A stretch of 64,000 nt of DNA from assembly GCA_947259505.1 (NCBI GenBank), contig CAMYLT010000008.1:248001-312000 (forward strand), written 5' to 3'. Shown one piece after another: positions 20,200 through 31,017 of the stretch. The notes under the pieces were generated by a model. The model was not told the DNA's origin, made no database searches, and saw nothing but the letters and a program-made list of their open reading frames with translations. The stretch comes from an uncultured Porticoccus sp. (lineage in GTDB: Bacteria > Pseudomonadota > Gammaproteobacteria > Pseudomonadales > Porticoccaceae). The position numbers and the translations under genes were made by a program. Position 1 is the first letter of the stretch. The number at the start of each line of letters is the position of its first letter.

Positions 20200-21177
20200 T
20201 CAGTCCAGGATACCCAAGGTGAGCCAGCTCATCCACTTTCGCTTGGGACTTGCTTCTACTTGCTCCGGATTGCGATAGCGCTCGTTATAAATATGGCGCG
20301 TGTCGAAACGAGGTGGTTCAGGCCTATCGTAGAGACCCAAGGTCATCTTGTTTAACCAGGTCGGATCCATGAAGTTTGGATCATCCTGGTATTTAAATTG
20401 GCCCTCTCCATCCAGTGATGGATGGTCTGGATAGTTTTCGGCCAGCAGATTGGCAGCATCATCAGCCAGATCCAGCATTTGCATCAGGTAATATGCTTCG
20501 GCCATAACAGCTAGCCCATCCGGGACTGCCGGTGTCATCTGGAAATTTTCTACTACGTAGCGACCGCGGTTAGCAGCAGCAACATAGGCGCCTCGGAGGA
20601 AATAGTAATTGGCGACATGGATTTCATGACGGGCAAGCACGTTTCTCAAGTAGACCATCCGTTTTCTTGCGTCGGAGGCATAAGGACTCTCAGGATAACG
20701 GCTCAGTAATTCGTTAAACGTCGCGAAGGAATTGCGGGCAGTTCCCGGATCCCTTTTGGTCTCATCGGAAGGCAGCAGCTGTTCAAAGAAGCCTTTGCTC
20801 TGTACAAAAGAGGCTAATCCTTTGAGATAAAACGCGTAATCAACGTTGGGATGTTGGGGGTGGAGACGAATAAAACGGTCGGCAGCTGCGATGGCAGCTT
20901 CGTAATCGGAAGACTTGTAGTAGGAGTAGATAAGCTCTAACTGAGCCTGTTCTGCATAGTCGCCAAAGGGATATTGGGCCTCTAGTGCTTCAAGATTCTC
21001 AATAGCCTTGTCCCAGTAACCTAAGCCAAGATCTTTTTGAATAATGGTGTAGAAATCCTGTTCAGAATATCCTGATGTATCCGTTTCGTCGCCGTTGTTG
21101 TCCTTGCTTTTGCCCAGCCAGGCGCAGCTGCAAACCAACAATGTTGTACAGATCAGAACGAGGGTGGGAAATCGCAT
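20200..21177 (-). CDS. bamD: Outer-membrane protein assembly lipoprotein BamD
   Basis: A 325-residue lipoprotein, with a signal peptide ending at lipobox VCSC (lipidated C18). TPR repeats follow: [57 protein letters not shown] and [22 protein letters not shown], the BamD/ComL pattern. BamD is the essential periplasmic lipoprotein that joins BamA and recognises unfolded outer-membrane proteins. It is longer than the E. coli protein (about 245 residues) because of a C-terminal extension after the TPRs that includes [15 protein letters not shown]. Divergent from rluD across about 110 bases, the usual bamD/rluD arrangement in gammaproteobacteria. Confidence 0.95.
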   Translation of the reverse strand: MRFPTLVLICTTLLVCSCAWLGKSKDNNGDETDTSGYSEQDFYTIIQKDLGLGYWDKAIENLEALEAQYPFGDYAEQAQLELIYSYYKSSDYEAAIAAADRFIRLHPQHPNVDYAFYLKGLASFVQSKGFFEQLLPSDETKRDPGTARNSFATFNELLSRYPESPYASDARKRMVYLRNVLARHEIHVANYYFLRGAYVAAANRGRYVVENFQMTPAVPDGLAVMAEAYYLMQMLDLADDAANLLAENYPDHPSLDGEGQFKYQDDPNFMDPTWLNKMTLGLYDRPEPPRFDTRHIYNERYRNPEQVEASPKRKWMSWLTLGILD

Positions 21178-21285
21178 GGGGTGGTTAAATCCTGGTGAGT
21201 CAGCAGTAAAGAGTTTTTTGTCCGCTGGGGCAATGGCTGTAAGATGGGCTATTTAACCACAGCCAAGACTGGAAACAAAACCTCA

Positions 21286-22248
21286 ATGATCGAACCTATT
21301 GTGCTCAATGCCACTGTTCCCGACTCCCTTTCCGGCGCCCGATTGGATCAAATAGCCGCGGAGCTGTTTAACGGATTTTCCCGTTCCCGGCTGCAAAAAT
21401 GGATCAAGGACGGCGACCTGTTAGTGGACGGAAAGTCCTGCCGTCCCAGGGATAAGCTATTTGGTGGTGAGCAGCTTACGGTGCGGACGGAGCTGGAGCC
21501 CGAGGGTGAGTGGAGCCCAGAAGCTATCGATCTTGACATTATTTATGAAGACGATGAAATTCTTATTATTAATAAACCACCGGGTTTAGTGGTCCATCCG
21601 GCAGCGGGCAATTATCAGGGCACGTTATTGAATGGGTTGCTCCATCATTTGCCCGACAACGAGCATATTCCGCGTGCGGGGATTGTGCATCGTCTGGACA
21701 AAGACACGTCAGGATTGATGGTGGTGGCGAAAACGTTGGGAGCCCACCAGTCCCTTATTAAACAGTTACAGGCACGAACGGTAAGTCGTGAGTACCTGGC
21801 AATTGTGCAGGGGCATATGACGGGGGGAGGCACAGTGGATAAAGCCATGGGTCGACATCCACAGGCTCGCACTAAAATGGCCGTAGTCGATCACGCAGGA
21901 AAAGAAGCAATAACCCATTACCGCGTGGTGGAGCGTTTCCCCGGCCATACTTATATACGGGTTAAACTTGAAACTGGGCGCACACATCAGATTCGAGTGC
22001 ATATGGCCAGTATCGGCTATTCGCTTGTTGGGGATGTCACCTATGGAGGTCGCCTCAAACTGCCAAAGGGTGCTTCATTTGAGTTGCACGATGCATTGCG
22101 GGCCTTCAAGCGACAGGCATTACATGCTACCCGGCTTGCTCTTGTACATCCGGCTTCGGGCGAATTGATGGAGTGGCAGACACCGCCGCCTAAGGATTTT
22201 GATGAGTTGCTGGCAGCTATTCGGGTCGATGCCGCGTGTAGACAATAA
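21286..22248 (+). CDS. rluD: 23S rRNA pseudouridine synthase RluD
   Basis: Makes the pseudouridines of helix 69 in 23S rRNA (positions 1911, 1915 and 1917 in E. coli). It has an N-terminal S4-type RNA-binding domain (SRSRLQKWIKDGDLLVDGK) and a catalytic domain with HRLDKDTSGL, where D138 is the nucleophile, plus LETGRTHQIRVHMASIG. The ATG at 21286 gives 320 residues. An in-frame ATG at 21244 would add 14 residues that are not typical of the family. The Shine-Dalgarno is weak. pgeF follows after 3 bases. Confidence 0.95.
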   Translation: MIEPIVLNATVPDSLSGARLDQIAAELFNGFSRSRLQKWIKDGDLLVDGKSCRPRDKLFGGEQLTVRTELEPEGEWSPEAIDLDIIYEDDEILIINKPPGLVVHPAAGNYQGTLLNGLLHHLPDNEHIPRAGIVHRLDKDTSGLMVVAKTLGAHQSLIKQLQARTVSREYLAIVQGHMTGGGTVDKAMGRHPQARTKMAVVDHAGKEAITHYRVVERFPGHTYIRVKLETGRTHQIRVHMASIGYSLVGDVTYGGRLKLPKGASFELHDALRAFKRQALHATRLALVHPASGELMEWQTPPPKDFDELLAAIRVDAACRQ

Positions 22249-22251
22249 TTC

Positions 22252-22998
22252 GTGACCGTGCTGATTCCTGAATGGCCCTGCCCTGCCAACATTAAGGCTG
22301 CGGTCTCTACCCGAAGGGGAGGGGTTTCCCTTGATCCATGGCGCAGTTTGAACCTGGCTTATCATGTGGGTGACGATCCGGTTTCAGTACAGCAGAACTG
22401 GCAGTTGCTTTCAGCCTTACTGCATTTTCCATCGCCGCCACAACTACTGGAGCAGGTGCATGGCACAGAGGTTGTTCTCGCACGGGATGATGGTGTAATT
22501 CGTCGCGCTGATGGCTGTTTCAGTGATCGGCCGGGTATGGTCTGCAGCATCATGACAGCGGATTGCCTCCCCATATTGCTCTGCAATCGTGAGGGTTCCG
22601 AAGTGGCAGCACTACATGCCGGCTGGCGGGGACTGGCCGATGGTATTGTTGCCAGTGGTATTAGCCATTTTCAATCTTCACCGATGCAACTGCAGGCCTG
22701 GCTTGGCCCGGCAATTGGCCAAGACAACTTTGAAGTGGGTGAAGATGTCTACTCCGCTTTTCTTGCCAATGCGCCAGCTTGGGGGAGTACCTCTGATATC
22801 GATCATTGTTTTATCCGGAAACAACCTGATCGTTGGCATGCAGACCTCTATGCTCTGGCCAGGCTGGCCCTTAAGGCGCAGGGTATTTCCCGGGTCTACG
22901 GAGGCCAGTTTTGTACTTATGCGGAGACAGACCGTTTTTATTCATTCCGACGTGATGGGCAGACTGGTCGTATGGCCAGCTTGATCTGGATCAGTTAA
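22252..22998 (+). CDS. pgeF: Peptidoglycan editing factor PgeF (YfiH, laccase-domain protein)
   Basis: A 248-residue Cu/Zn oxidoreductase-fold protein. The metal ligands are visible in QVHGTEV, TADCLPIL and HAGWRG, with the STRRGGVS entry motif. Family members cleave mis-incorporated residues from UDP-MurNAc precursors in E. coli, and related proteins act on purine nucleosides, so the precise reaction is uncertain. The start is GTG at 22252, three bases after rluD. The rluD-pgeF-clpB order is the common gammaproteobacterial one. Confidence 0.93.
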   Translation: MTVLIPEWPCPANIKAAVSTRRGGVSLDPWRSLNLAYHVGDDPVSVQQNWQLLSALLHFPSPPQLLEQVHGTEVVLARDDGVIRRADGCFSDRPGMVCSIMTADCLPILLCNREGSEVAALHAGWRGLADGIVASGISHFQSSPMQLQAWLGPAIGQDNFEVGEDVYSAFLANAPAWGSTSDIDHCFIRKQPDRWHADLYALARLALKAQGISRVYGGQFCTYAETDRFYSFRRDGQTGRMASLIWIS

Positions 22999-23011
22999 AA
23001 CACCGCCACTG

Positions 23012-23039
23012 CTTGAAATCGTCATACCCGCCCCAATTT
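23012..23039 (+). promoter_or_regulatory. Heat-shock (sigma32-type) promoter of clpB
   Basis: CTTGAA (23012-23017) and CCCCAATT (23031-23038) are separated by 13 bases, a close match to the RpoH consensus CTTGAA-N13-CCCCATnT. The start would be near 23046, about 25 bases before the clpB ATG. It lies just after the pgeF stop, giving clpB its own heat-shock control. Confidence 0.8.
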
Positions 23040-23070
23040 CTTGTGCTAATAGAAACAATTGAGGTTGGTT

Positions 23071-25707
23071 ATGCGATTTGACCGTTTTACCAGTCATTTA
23101 CAGAATGCGATTTCCGATGCCCAGTCTATGGCCGTCGGTCGAGATCATAGTGCTCTAGAGCCCATCCATTTGATTTTGTCACTGCTCAATCAGCAGGGCA
23201 GCTCTCTCAAACCCATGCTAGGTCAGGCCGGGTTCAATGTTGTCGGCTTGAAGAGTGAGTTCGAGCACCAGTTAGATAGTCTGCCTAAAATCCAAAATCC
23301 AACCGGGGAGGTTGCTATCTCTCCGGAACTGGGGCGCCTCTTCAACCTGGCCGATAAACAGGCTCAGCAGCAGGGTGATCAATATATCTCTAGTGAAGCA
23401 TTGATTCTTGCAGCATTTGAGGACAAGGGTGAGTTGGGCAAAACGCTGGCGAAATTTGGTGACAAGGCAAAATTAAAAGCGGTGGTAGAAAAAATCCGTG
23501 GGGGTGAAGCTGTGACAGATCCAGACGCCGAAGGCAGCCGACAGGCCTTGGAAAAATACACTATAGATCTCACTGCCAGAGCAGAGGAGGGCAAGCTGGA
23601 CCCAGTGATCGGACGCGATGACGAAATTCGTCGCACCATTCAGGTTCTGCAACGTCGCACTAAAAATAACCCTGTACTGATTGGTGAACCTGGTGTGGGC
23701 AAAACAGCCATCATTGAAGGGCTGGCCCAACGGGTGATCAACGGCGAAGTCCCTGAAGGCTTGAAAGACAAACGTATCTTGTCTCTTGATCTGGGATCAT
23801 TGCTGGCAGGGGCGAAATTCAGGGGTGATTTTGAGGAACGGCTGAAGGCTGTCCTGAAGGAGCTCTCCAAGCAGGAGGGCCGCATCATCCTGTTTATTGA
23901 CGAGCTGCACACCATGGTGGGCGCGGGAAAGGCCGAAGGCTCCATGGATGCGGGCAACATGCTGAAACCGGCACTGGCTCGTGGCGAACTTCACTGTGTG
24001 GGCGCCACTACGCTGGATGAATACCGCAAGTTTATTGAAAAAGATGCGGCCCTGGAACGCCGTTTCCAGAAGGTGCTCGTGGATGAACCTAACGAAGAAG
24101 ACACCATCGCGATTCTCCGCGGCCTGAAGGAGCGCTATGAGGTTCACCACGGTGTCGACATCACTGATTCGGCGATTGTGGCGGCAGCCAAGCTGTCTCA
24201 TCGATATATTGCGGATCGCCAGTTACCAGACAAGGCAATTGATCTGGTTGACGAGGCGGCCAGTCGCATTCGTATGGAGATCGATTCCAAGCCGGAAGAA
24301 ATGGATAAGTTAGAGCGACGACTCATCCAACTTAAAATGGAGCGTGAAGCCGTTAAAAAAGAAGAGGATGAAGCATCACGGAAACGGTTGGAAAAAATTA
24401 AGACAGATATCGACGTCATTGGTAAGGAGTACGCGGATCTTGAGGAAATCTGGAAAGCCGAAAAAGCTGCCTTGCAGGGATCAGCCCAAATCAAAAGTGA
24501 CCTGGAGCAGGCGCGTATTGATATGGATGCCGCCCGCCGGGCGGGTGATTTGACCAAAATGTCTGAACTCCAGTACGGGAAGATCCCTGAATTGGAAAAA
24601 CAGTTGGCAGCGGCCAGCGAAGCAGAGACTAGAGAAACACACCTTCTGCGAAATAAAGTGACAGAAGAGGAAATAGCGGAAGTTGTTTCCAAATGGACGG
24701 GCATTCCGGTATCGAAAATGCTGGAAGGTGAACGCGACAAATTACTGCGTATGGAAGATGCCCTACATAAAAGGGTTATCGGCCAAGAGGAGGCGGTAGT
24801 TGCCGTGTCTAACGCCGTGCGTCGCAGCAGGGCGGGCTTATCGGACCCGAACCGCCCCAATGGTTCTTTTCTGTTCCTTGGCCCGACCGGGGTGGGTAAG
24901 ACTGAGTTATGTAAGACGCTGGCAGAGTTTTTGTTCGACAGTCAGGATGCCATGGTGCGTATTGATATGTCGGAGTTTATGGAGAAGCATTCCGTCGCCC
25001 GCCTGGTCGGAGCTCCTCCTGGTTATGTCGGGTATGAGGAGGGCGGTTACCTGACGGAGGCCGTGCGTCGCAGACCCTATTCAGTGTTGTTGTTGGATGA
25101 GGTGGAAAAGGCGCACCCGGATGTGTTCAATATTTTGTTGCAAGTGTTGGATGACGGCCGTCTCACCGATGGCCAAGGCCGCACAGTAGACTTCCGCAAC
25201 ACTGTGGTGGTGATGACTTCCAACCTCGGTTCAGATCGTATTCAGGCAGTGGTTGAGGACCGTTCTTTCGACACCCTCAGCTTTGACGGCAGCAGCGAAA
25301 CGGACGATTCAACCACCAATGAAAACCGCTATCAGGCGATGAAAGATGCCGTGATGGAAGTGGTAACCGGCCACTTTCGGCCAGAGTTCATCAACCGGAT
25401 CGATGAAGTCGTGGTATTCCATCCTTTGGGCAAAGAACAGATTCGTGGCATTGCAGAAATCCAGCTTGGGATGCTTCAGAAACGACTTGCCGAGCGCGAT
25501 TTGTCGCTGGAACTTTCCGATGCCGTCATGGACAAGATTTGCGAGGCCGGTTTTGATCCCGTATATGGTGCCAGACCGTTGAAACGAGCGATCCAGCAAT
25601 TGTTGGAAAACCCATTGGCTCAAGAGGTTCTGGCAGGAAGTTATGCGCTAGGTGATACCATCATAGTGGGGCTAACCAATGATCGGCTCACTTTTGAAGT
25701 TGGTTAA
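23071..25707 (+). CDS. clpB: ATP-dependent disaggregase ClpB
   Basis: Hexameric Hsp100 AAA+ chaperone of 878 residues that solubilises aggregates with DnaK. It has an N-terminal Clp repeat domain ([22 protein letters not shown]), NBD1 with Walker A GEPGVGKT (205-212), a long coiled-coil middle domain (about 400-530) that is diagnostic for ClpB over ClpA or ClpC, and NBD2 with Walker A GPTGVGKT (604-611). A ClpP-binding loop is not evident. The frame extends four codons upstream to a TTG, but GAGG and the family start MRFDRFT select the ATG at 23071. Expression from the sigma32-type promoter just upstream is expected. Confidence 0.98.
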   Translation: MRFDRFTSHLQNAISDAQSMAVGRDHSALEPIHLILSLLNQQGSSLKPMLGQAGFNVVGLKSEFEHQLDSLPKIQNPTGEVAISPELGRLFNLADKQAQQQGDQYISSEALILAAFEDKGELGKTLAKFGDKAKLKAVVEKIRGGEAVTDPDAEGSRQALEKYTIDLTARAEEGKLDPVIGRDDEIRRTIQVLQRRTKNNPVLIGEPGVGKTAIIEGLAQRVINGEVPEGLKDKRILSLDLGSLLAGAKFRGDFEERLKAVLKELSKQEGRIILFIDELHTMVGAGKAEGSMDAGNMLKPALARGELHCVGATTLDEYRKFIEKDAALERRFQKVLVDEPNEEDTIAILRGLKERYEVHHGVDITDSAIVAAAKLSHRYIADRQLPDKAIDLVDEAASRIRMEIDSKPEEMDKLERRLIQLKMEREAVKKEEDEASRKRLEKIKTDIDVIGKEYADLEEIWKAEKAALQGSAQIKSDLEQARIDMDAARRAGDLTKMSELQYGKIPELEKQLAAASEAETRETHLLRNKVTEEEIAEVVSKWTGIPVSKMLEGERDKLLRMEDALHKRVIGQEEAVVAVSNAVRRSRAGLSDPNRPNGSFLFLGPTGVGKTELCKTLAEFLFDSQDAMVRIDMSEFMEKHSVARLVGAPPGYVGYEEGGYLTEAVRRRPYSVLLLDEVEKAHPDVFNILLQVLDDGRLTDGQGRTVDFRNTVVVMTSNLGSDRIQAVVEDRSFDTLSFDGSSETDDSTTNENRYQAMKDAVMEVVTGHFRPEFINRIDEVVVFHPLGKEQIRGIAEIQLGMLQKRLAERDLSLELSDAVMDKICEAGFDPVYGARPLKRAIQQLLENPLAQEVLAGSYALGDTIIVGLTNDRLTFEVG

Positions 25708-25730
25708 TCTTTTTGGATATCTAGAGGCTG

Positions 25731-25757
25731 CCTGTGGCCGACCACATTGGCCGCAGG
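25731..25757 (+). repeat. Hairpin downstream of clpB
   Basis: CCTGTGGCC and GGCCGCAGG form a 9-bp stem (one G-U) around a 9-base loop, 24 bases after the clpB stop. It lacks a T tract, so it may protect the 3' end or act in rho-dependent termination. Confidence 0.4.
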
Positions 25758-25800
25758 TGGTAGGGAGATGAAGGTAACTTGCTGAGGTTTAGTAAGCGCT

Positions 25801-25828
25801 AGCCACCCTTTTAACGAAAAGAGTGGCT
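25801..25828. terminator. Stem-loop between convergent clpB and the DUF4124 gene
   Basis: AGCCACCCTTTT pairs with AAAAGAGTGGCT (11 of 12 positions) around an AACG loop. The stem itself contains the T and A runs. The position between converging genes suggests a two-way terminator, but neither side has a clean T tract after the stem. Confidence 0.4.
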
Positions 25829-25871
25829 TCCTATATCATTATTGGAAATAGGCTCTATGTTTAAGGCCTAT

Positions 25872-26348
25872 TTACGGTTTACAAAACTTTTTGATTTCTT
25901 CTCTGGAGGTTTTTTGCCAGGTTTCATGTTCATCCGGGGTCAAATATCTGGGTTCTCCAGTTTTCTCGTCCTTGATTAGCGCCCTGGGATGTGTCTCTAA
26001 ACCTTTTAGGCGTTCTGTCGCGAGATTACAGTTAGCTCTCCTTTCTTCAGGAGTGTAAAGCGGTGTGGAGTCATTTTTATCGGCAGGGGCTGTTAGTTCG
26101 CTCTCTTCCCTTTCTTTACCATCAGCAGTTTTTTTCGCTTGCAAGTCATCCGAAATTGAATCTGTCGCTACTTTAGTTTCCCCCTTTATTTTGATGACTT
26201 CTGGTTCTACCTCCAGCGGTGGTTTCTCAGAATAATGCCATGAGCCACTCTCATCCTGCCATTTGTAGACTTTGGCTGCGTGGAGTGGAAGGCACAGTGC
26301 CATTGCCAAGAACGCGCCTAACACTTTGCTGGAATGCTTCATGTCCAT
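25872..26348 (-). CDS. DUF4124-domain exported protein
   Basis: A 158-residue protein with a signal peptide (about 1-24, ending LHA) and the DUF4124 motif VYKWQDESGSWHYSEKPP. A charged low-complexity middle (Lys/Asp/Glu rich, about 55-95) and a C-terminal helical part with two cysteines (ANCNLA and KKFCKP) follow. DUF4124 proteins are common in gammaproteobacteria and have no agreed function. ATG codons are at 26348 and 26342; AAGG upstream favours the first. No operon partner: it converges on clpB and diverges from ilvB. Confidence 0.82.
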   Translation of the reverse strand: MDMKHSSKVLGAFLAMALCLPLHAAKVYKWQDESGSWHYSEKPPLEVEPEVIKIKGETKVATDSISDDLQAKKTADGKEREESELTAPADKNDSTPLYTPEERRANCNLATERLKGLETHPRALIKDEKTGEPRYLTPDEHETWQKTSREEIKKFCKP

Positions 26349-26470
26349 GAACCTTTATGAATTACGTTAAATGCCTATATAAAAGTCATCATAGCGGATT
26401 TGTAGTGGAAATGTTGAGTACCTGATTGCAAAAATAGCCTGTCTGATAAGGGAGTAAAGTGGATAACTAC

Positions 26471-26499
26471 TTGACTCAACAAGACTAAGTTAATAGAGT
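26471..26499 (+). promoter_or_regulatory. Putative promoter of the ilvBHC operon
   Basis: TTGACT (26471-26476) and TAGAGT (26494-26499) are separated by 17 bases. Transcription would start near 26506, leaving an ilvB leader of about 245 nt. The -10 is imperfect (4 of 6). Confidence 0.5.
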
Positions 26500-26749
26500 T
26501 GTCCGCTCTGCGGATACCGCCTTGGTATTTGCACGCTGGGTTCGACCAGCTTGCCAAGTGAACGAAAACAGCGTTCGCCGGGCATCCAGACAGGCTTGTT
26601 TACCGACGGGCCTGACGCACCGAATACCACGATCTTATCGTCGGTTGCGTATTTGCATTAGCAGACCTGTGATGTCACAGCGAGTGTCGTTTATGTCAGT
26701 TGGCAGGCGACCCAACGTTGTATTTTCTGACATTTAGAGGGTTTGCACA
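26500..26749 (+). promoter_or_regulatory. Long structured leader of ilvB
   Basis: The rest of the 400-base non-coding gap before ilvB. A dyad CTGTGA-TG-TCACAG sits at 26667-26680. A stem-loop pairs ATGTCAG (26693-26699) with CTGACAT (26727-26733), with an inner GTTGG (26699-26703)/CCAAC (26712-26716). It ends 3 bases before the Shine-Dalgarno GAGGG (26737-26741) of the GTG start. No run of Ile/Val/Leu codons was found, so classical peptide attenuation is not supported; a structural or protein-binding leader is possible. Confidence 0.4.
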
Positions 26750-28489
26750 GTGGAGTTACTGTCTGGCGGTGATATCGTCGTTCGTGCATTAAAGGATGCC
26801 GGAGTCAAGCATATCTGGGGTTACCCCGGTGGTGCGGCACTGCATATATACGATGCTCTTTTCCGACAATCTGATGTTCAACACATCTTGGTGAGACATG
26901 AGCAAGCTGCTGTACATGCGGCTGATGGCCATGCTCGTTCTACAGGTGATGTCGGCGCTGTATTGGTGACATCCGGCCCCGGAGCTACCAATGCCATTAC
27001 TGGTATCGCCACTGCTTATATGGATTCCATTCCGCTGGTTGTGATTTCCGGACAGGTGCCCTCTGCCAAAATTGGTGAGGACGCTTTTCAGGAAACGGAC
27101 ATGGTGGGTATTTCCCGCCCGATTGTTAAGCACAGTTTCCTGGTTAAAGATCCCGCTGACATTGCCGGTGTGATTGCTAAGGCATTTTTTATTGCTGCAT
27201 CAGGTCGTCCAGGCCCGGTGGTGGTGGATATCCCAAAAGATATCACTGACCCAAATATCAAAGTGGCTTACGAGTATCCAGAAAAAGTCAAAATCCGTTC
27301 CTACCAGCCGACCACCAAGGGGCACACTGGCCAGATTAAACGTGCCATTAAAACCCTGCTGGGGGCAAAACGACCCGTTATATACAGCGGCGGTGGCGTC
27401 GTGCTCGGAGGAGCCTCATCTCAGTTGACTGAACTGGCAAGGCTCTTGAACGCACCCGTGACGAATACCCTGATGGGTTTGGGTGCCTACCCTGGAACAG
27501 ATCGCCAGTTTTTAGGCATGCTGGGCATGCACGGCACTTTTGAGGCCAACACGGCCATGCACCACGCTGATGTGATTTTGGCCGTGGGCGCTCGCTTTGA
27601 TGATCGGGTGACCAATACCATCAGTAAATTTTGTCCATCTGCCACGATTATTCATATAGATGTGGATCCGACGTCTATTGCTAAAACCGTTGCGGCGGAT
27701 ATTCCGATCGTTGGCGCCTGCGACGTCGTGTTGCAGGAAATGATTGATCAGATCGAGCACAGTGGCAAACGTCCTGATGAAGCGGCAATTAGTGAGTGGT
27801 GGAAACAGATAGATGACTGGCGTGAGCGCCACGGTATTTATACCCAGTCTCGCTATGAACCCAGTGGCGGGAGCATCATCAAGCCGCAGGATGTGATCAA
27901 AGCGCTTTACAAGGCGACAGGGGGTGACGCCTATGTCACATCCGATGTTGGCCAACACCAGATGTTTGCTGCCCAGTACTATCTGTTTGATAAGCCCCGT
28001 CGCTGGATCAACTCCGGCGGGCTAGGCACCATGGGCTTTGGTTTACCGGCTGCCATGGGTGTTCAGATGGCTCATCCGGAAGCGATGGTGGCCTGTGTCA
28101 CCGGTGAAGGTAGTATCCAGATGTGTATTCAGGAGCTTTCTACCTGTACTCAGTACGGACTGCCGGTGAAGATCATCAACCTTAACAACCAGGCATTGGG
28201 GATGGTGCGCCAGTGGCAGGATATGCAGTACAGCAGCCGCTACTCCTCCAGCCTGTATGAAGATTCACTGCCTGACTTTATCAAGCTGGCGGAGGCATAC
28301 GGCCACGTGGGTATGAAGGTCACTCACTTTGATGAACTGGAAAGCAAGATGGCCGAGTGCTTCGCCCTTAAGGATCGGGTGGTGTTTATGGATATCTATG
28401 TGGACCGTTCTGAACACGTCTATCCGATGCATGTGGCACCTAATGGCTCCATGCGCGATATGTGGTTGAGCAAGACGGAGCGTACCTGA
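26750..28489 (+). CDS. ilvB: Acetolactate synthase large (catalytic) subunit
   Basis: ThDP enzyme of 579 residues that condenses pyruvate with pyruvate or 2-oxobutyrate, the first shared step of Val, Leu and Ile synthesis. [15 protein letters not shown] carries the catalytic Glu, followed by [21 protein letters not shown]. The C-terminal ThDP/Mg region reads [17 protein letters not shown] with [15 protein letters not shown], as is normal in pseudomonad-type enzymes. The start is GTG at 26750 with GAGGG upstream. It overlaps ilvH by one base. Could equally be named ilvI; partnered regulatory subunit ilvH follows directly. Confidence 0.97.
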   Translation: MELLSGGDIVVRALKDAGVKHIWGYPGGAALHIYDALFRQSDVQHILVRHEQAAVHAADGHARSTGDVGAVLVTSGPGATNAITGIATAYMDSIPLVVISGQVPSAKIGEDAFQETDMVGISRPIVKHSFLVKDPADIAGVIAKAFFIAASGRPGPVVVDIPKDITDPNIKVAYEYPEKVKIRSYQPTTKGHTGQIKRAIKTLLGAKRPVIYSGGGVVLGGASSQLTELARLLNAPVTNTLMGLGAYPGTDRQFLGMLGMHGTFEANTAMHHADVILAVGARFDDRVTNTISKFCPSATIIHIDVDPTSIAKTVAADIPIVGACDVVLQEMIDQIEHSGKRPDEAAISEWWKQIDDWRERHGIYTQSRYEPSGGSIIKPQDVIKALYKATGGDAYVTSDVGQHQMFAAQYYLFDKPRRWINSGGLGTMGFGLPAAMGVQMAHPEAMVACVTGEGSIQMCIQELSTCTQYGLPVKIINLNNQALGMVRQWQDMQYSSRYSSSLYEDSLPDFIKLAEAYGHVGMKVTHFDELESKMAECFALKDRVVFMDIYVDRSEHVYPMHVAPNGSMRDMWLSKTERT

Positions 28490-28980
28490 TGAGACGTATT
28501 ATTTCTGTTTTGATGGAAAACGAACCCGGCGCACTGTCCCGTGTGATAGGGCTTTTTTCCCAGCGTGGTTACAACATCGACAGTCTGACGGTAGCGCCGA
28601 CAGAGGATCAAACATTGTCGCGCCTGACGTTGACCACCCACGGCAACGATCATGTGATTGAGCAAATTACCAAGCATCTGCATAAGCTGATTGATGTGGT
28701 AAAAGTGGTGGATCTCACCGAAGGTCCTCATATTGAACGGGAGTTGATGTTGCTCAAGGTCAAGGCGCACGGAGCACAGCGGGCGGAGATCAAGCGTTGT
28801 GTAGATATCTTCCGTGGCCAGATTATCGATGTCGGCACCAATGCCTACACAGTACAGATTGTGGGCAATAGTGATAAACTCGACGCCTTTATCCAGGCCA
28901 TCGGCGACGCGGATATTCTCGAAGTTGTCCGCACGGGCGTTTCCGGACTGTCTCGGGGCGAAAAGGCACTGCGGCTTTGA
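28489..28980 (+). CDS. ilvH: Acetolactate synthase small (regulatory) subunit
   Basis: A 163-residue protein with an N-terminal ACT domain (RRIISVLMENEPGALSRVIGLFSQRGYNIDSLTVAPT) and the C-terminal ALS small-subunit domain (ELMLLKVKA, FRGQIIDVG, RTGVSGLSRGEKALRL). It activates the large subunit and binds valine for feedback inhibition. The ATG overlaps the ilvB TGA by one base (TGATG), giving near equal translation of the two subunits. The frame is open a further nine codons upstream, but family alignment supports this start. Confidence 0.97.
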   Translation: MRRIISVLMENEPGALSRVIGLFSQRGYNIDSLTVAPTEDQTLSRLTLTTHGNDHVIEQITKHLHKLIDVVKVVDLTEGPHIERELMLLKVKAHGAQRAEIKRCVDIFRGQIIDVGTNAYTVQIVGNSDKLDAFIQAIGDADILEVVRTGVSGLSRGEKALRL

Positions 28981-28993
28981 TTTTTGGTTTAGG

Positions 28994-29030
28994 GGTTTTG
29001 TTGATGGCCTTTTAAAGGTTGTCAAAAACC
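28994..29030 (+). repeat. Inverted repeats in the ilvH-ilvC spacer
   Basis: An outer pair GGTTTT (28994-28999)/AAAACC (29025-29030) encloses a palindrome CCTTT-T-AAAGG (29008-29018). This could be a processing or translation-control hairpin between ilvBH and ilvC; there is no terminator tail. Confidence 0.3.
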
Positions 29031-29041
29031 ATTTGATTTAG

Positions 29042-30085
<1,044 letters not shown>

Positions 30086-30101
30086 GTAATGCCTCGCTCT
30101 T

Positions 30102-30130
30102 AAAAAACCGCGCTTCGGCGCGGTTTTTTT
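30102..30130 (+). terminator. Rho-independent terminator after ilvC
   Basis: AAAACCGCGC and GCGCGGTTTT form a stem closed by a TTCG-type tetraloop and followed by seven T. A textbook terminator that separates ilvBHC from pssA. Confidence 0.93.
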
Positions 30131-30216
30131 GTCTAGCCCTTTGATGTTTAATGGACGTTCGGTTGTTTTAGGTGAAGCGCCAAAAAATTGGTATCGCCAA
30201 CCCCAGAGAAATGAAT

Positions 30217-31017
30217 ATGACGGATAACGAAAACCAGACGCCACCAGAGAGCACAGATAATCCCTCAGCGGAGTCGACGGATACTCCAAGTCCTGAGCGT
30301 GCTCGCCATAAGGGGATTTATTTGTTGCCCAACCTGTTTACTACCGGCGCGCTATTCGCAGGTTTTTACGCGATCCTGGCTGGCATGGACGGCAAGTTTG
30401 AAGCGGCGGCCATAGCCATCTTTGTGGCCATGATTTTTGATGGATTGGACGGTCGTGTGGCGCGTTTGACACACACATCCAGTGAATTTGGAGTTCAGTA
30501 CGATAGTCTATCGGATATGGTGTCCTTCGGTGTGGCGCCTGCTATTGTCGCCTTCAGTTGGATGCTCAACCAGTTGGGTAGAGTCGGTTGGGCGGCCGCG
30601 TTTATTTATGCTTCCTGCGCGGCGTTGCGTCTGGCGCGTTTCAATACGCAAGTAGACTCGGCGGACAGTCGCTACTTTATTGGCATCGCCAGTCCCACGG
30701 CAGCAGCGCTGGTGGCGGGCATGGTGTGGAGTGGTTACGATGCGGAACCCTCTTCCCAATTGGCGCTGGTTGCAGCATTGGTGACGGCGCTGTCTGGCTT
30801 GCTGATGGTTTCCAACTTCCGCTACCACAGCTTTAAAGGACTGGACTTGAAAGGCAAGGTGCCTTTCGTGGTGCTATTCGGCATAGCGATGGCTTTGGTG
30901 ATCATTACCATCGATCCACCGCGCATCCTGTTCCTGTTGGCATTAACGTATTCGCTGTCGGCACCCGCACAGTGGTTGTGGCGAAAGTTCAGATCAGTTC
31001 GGAAAAAGGATGTGTAA
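30217..31017 (+). CDS. pssA: CDP-diacylglycerol-serine O-phosphatidyltransferase
   Basis: Makes phosphatidylserine, the precursor of phosphatidylethanolamine. The CDP-alcohol phosphatidyltransferase motif DG-x2-AR-x8-G-x3-D-x3-D is intact within DGLDGRVARL through YDSLSDM, and the rest is hydrophobic with several membrane segments. This is the integral-membrane (PssA type II) enzyme rather than the E. coli phospholipase-D-like form. About 30 polar residues rich in Pro/Thr/Glu precede the first membrane segment. AGAGA before 30217 selects this ATG over one at 30211 and a GTG at 30172. An ilvC-pssA-leuA order is typical of pseudomonads. Confidence 0.94.
   Translation: MTDNENQTPPESTDNPSAESTDTPSPERARHKGIYLLPNLFTTGALFAGFYAILAGMDGKFEAAAIAIFVAMIFDGLDGRVARLTHTSSEFGVQYDSLSDMVSFGVAPAIVAFSWMLNQLGRVGWAAAFIYASCAALRLARFNTQVDSADSRYFIGIASPTAAALVAGMVWSGYDAEPSSQLALVAALVTALSGLLMVSNFRYHSFKGLDLKGKVPFVVLFGIAMALVIITIDPPRILFLLALTYSLSAPAQWLWRKFRSVRKKDV

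Noticed and set aside
26522-26737. Open frame of 71 codons in the ilvB leader
   Set aside because: It starts with TTG, has no Shine-Dalgarno, no family resemblance and high Arg/Ser content, so it is taken as chance.
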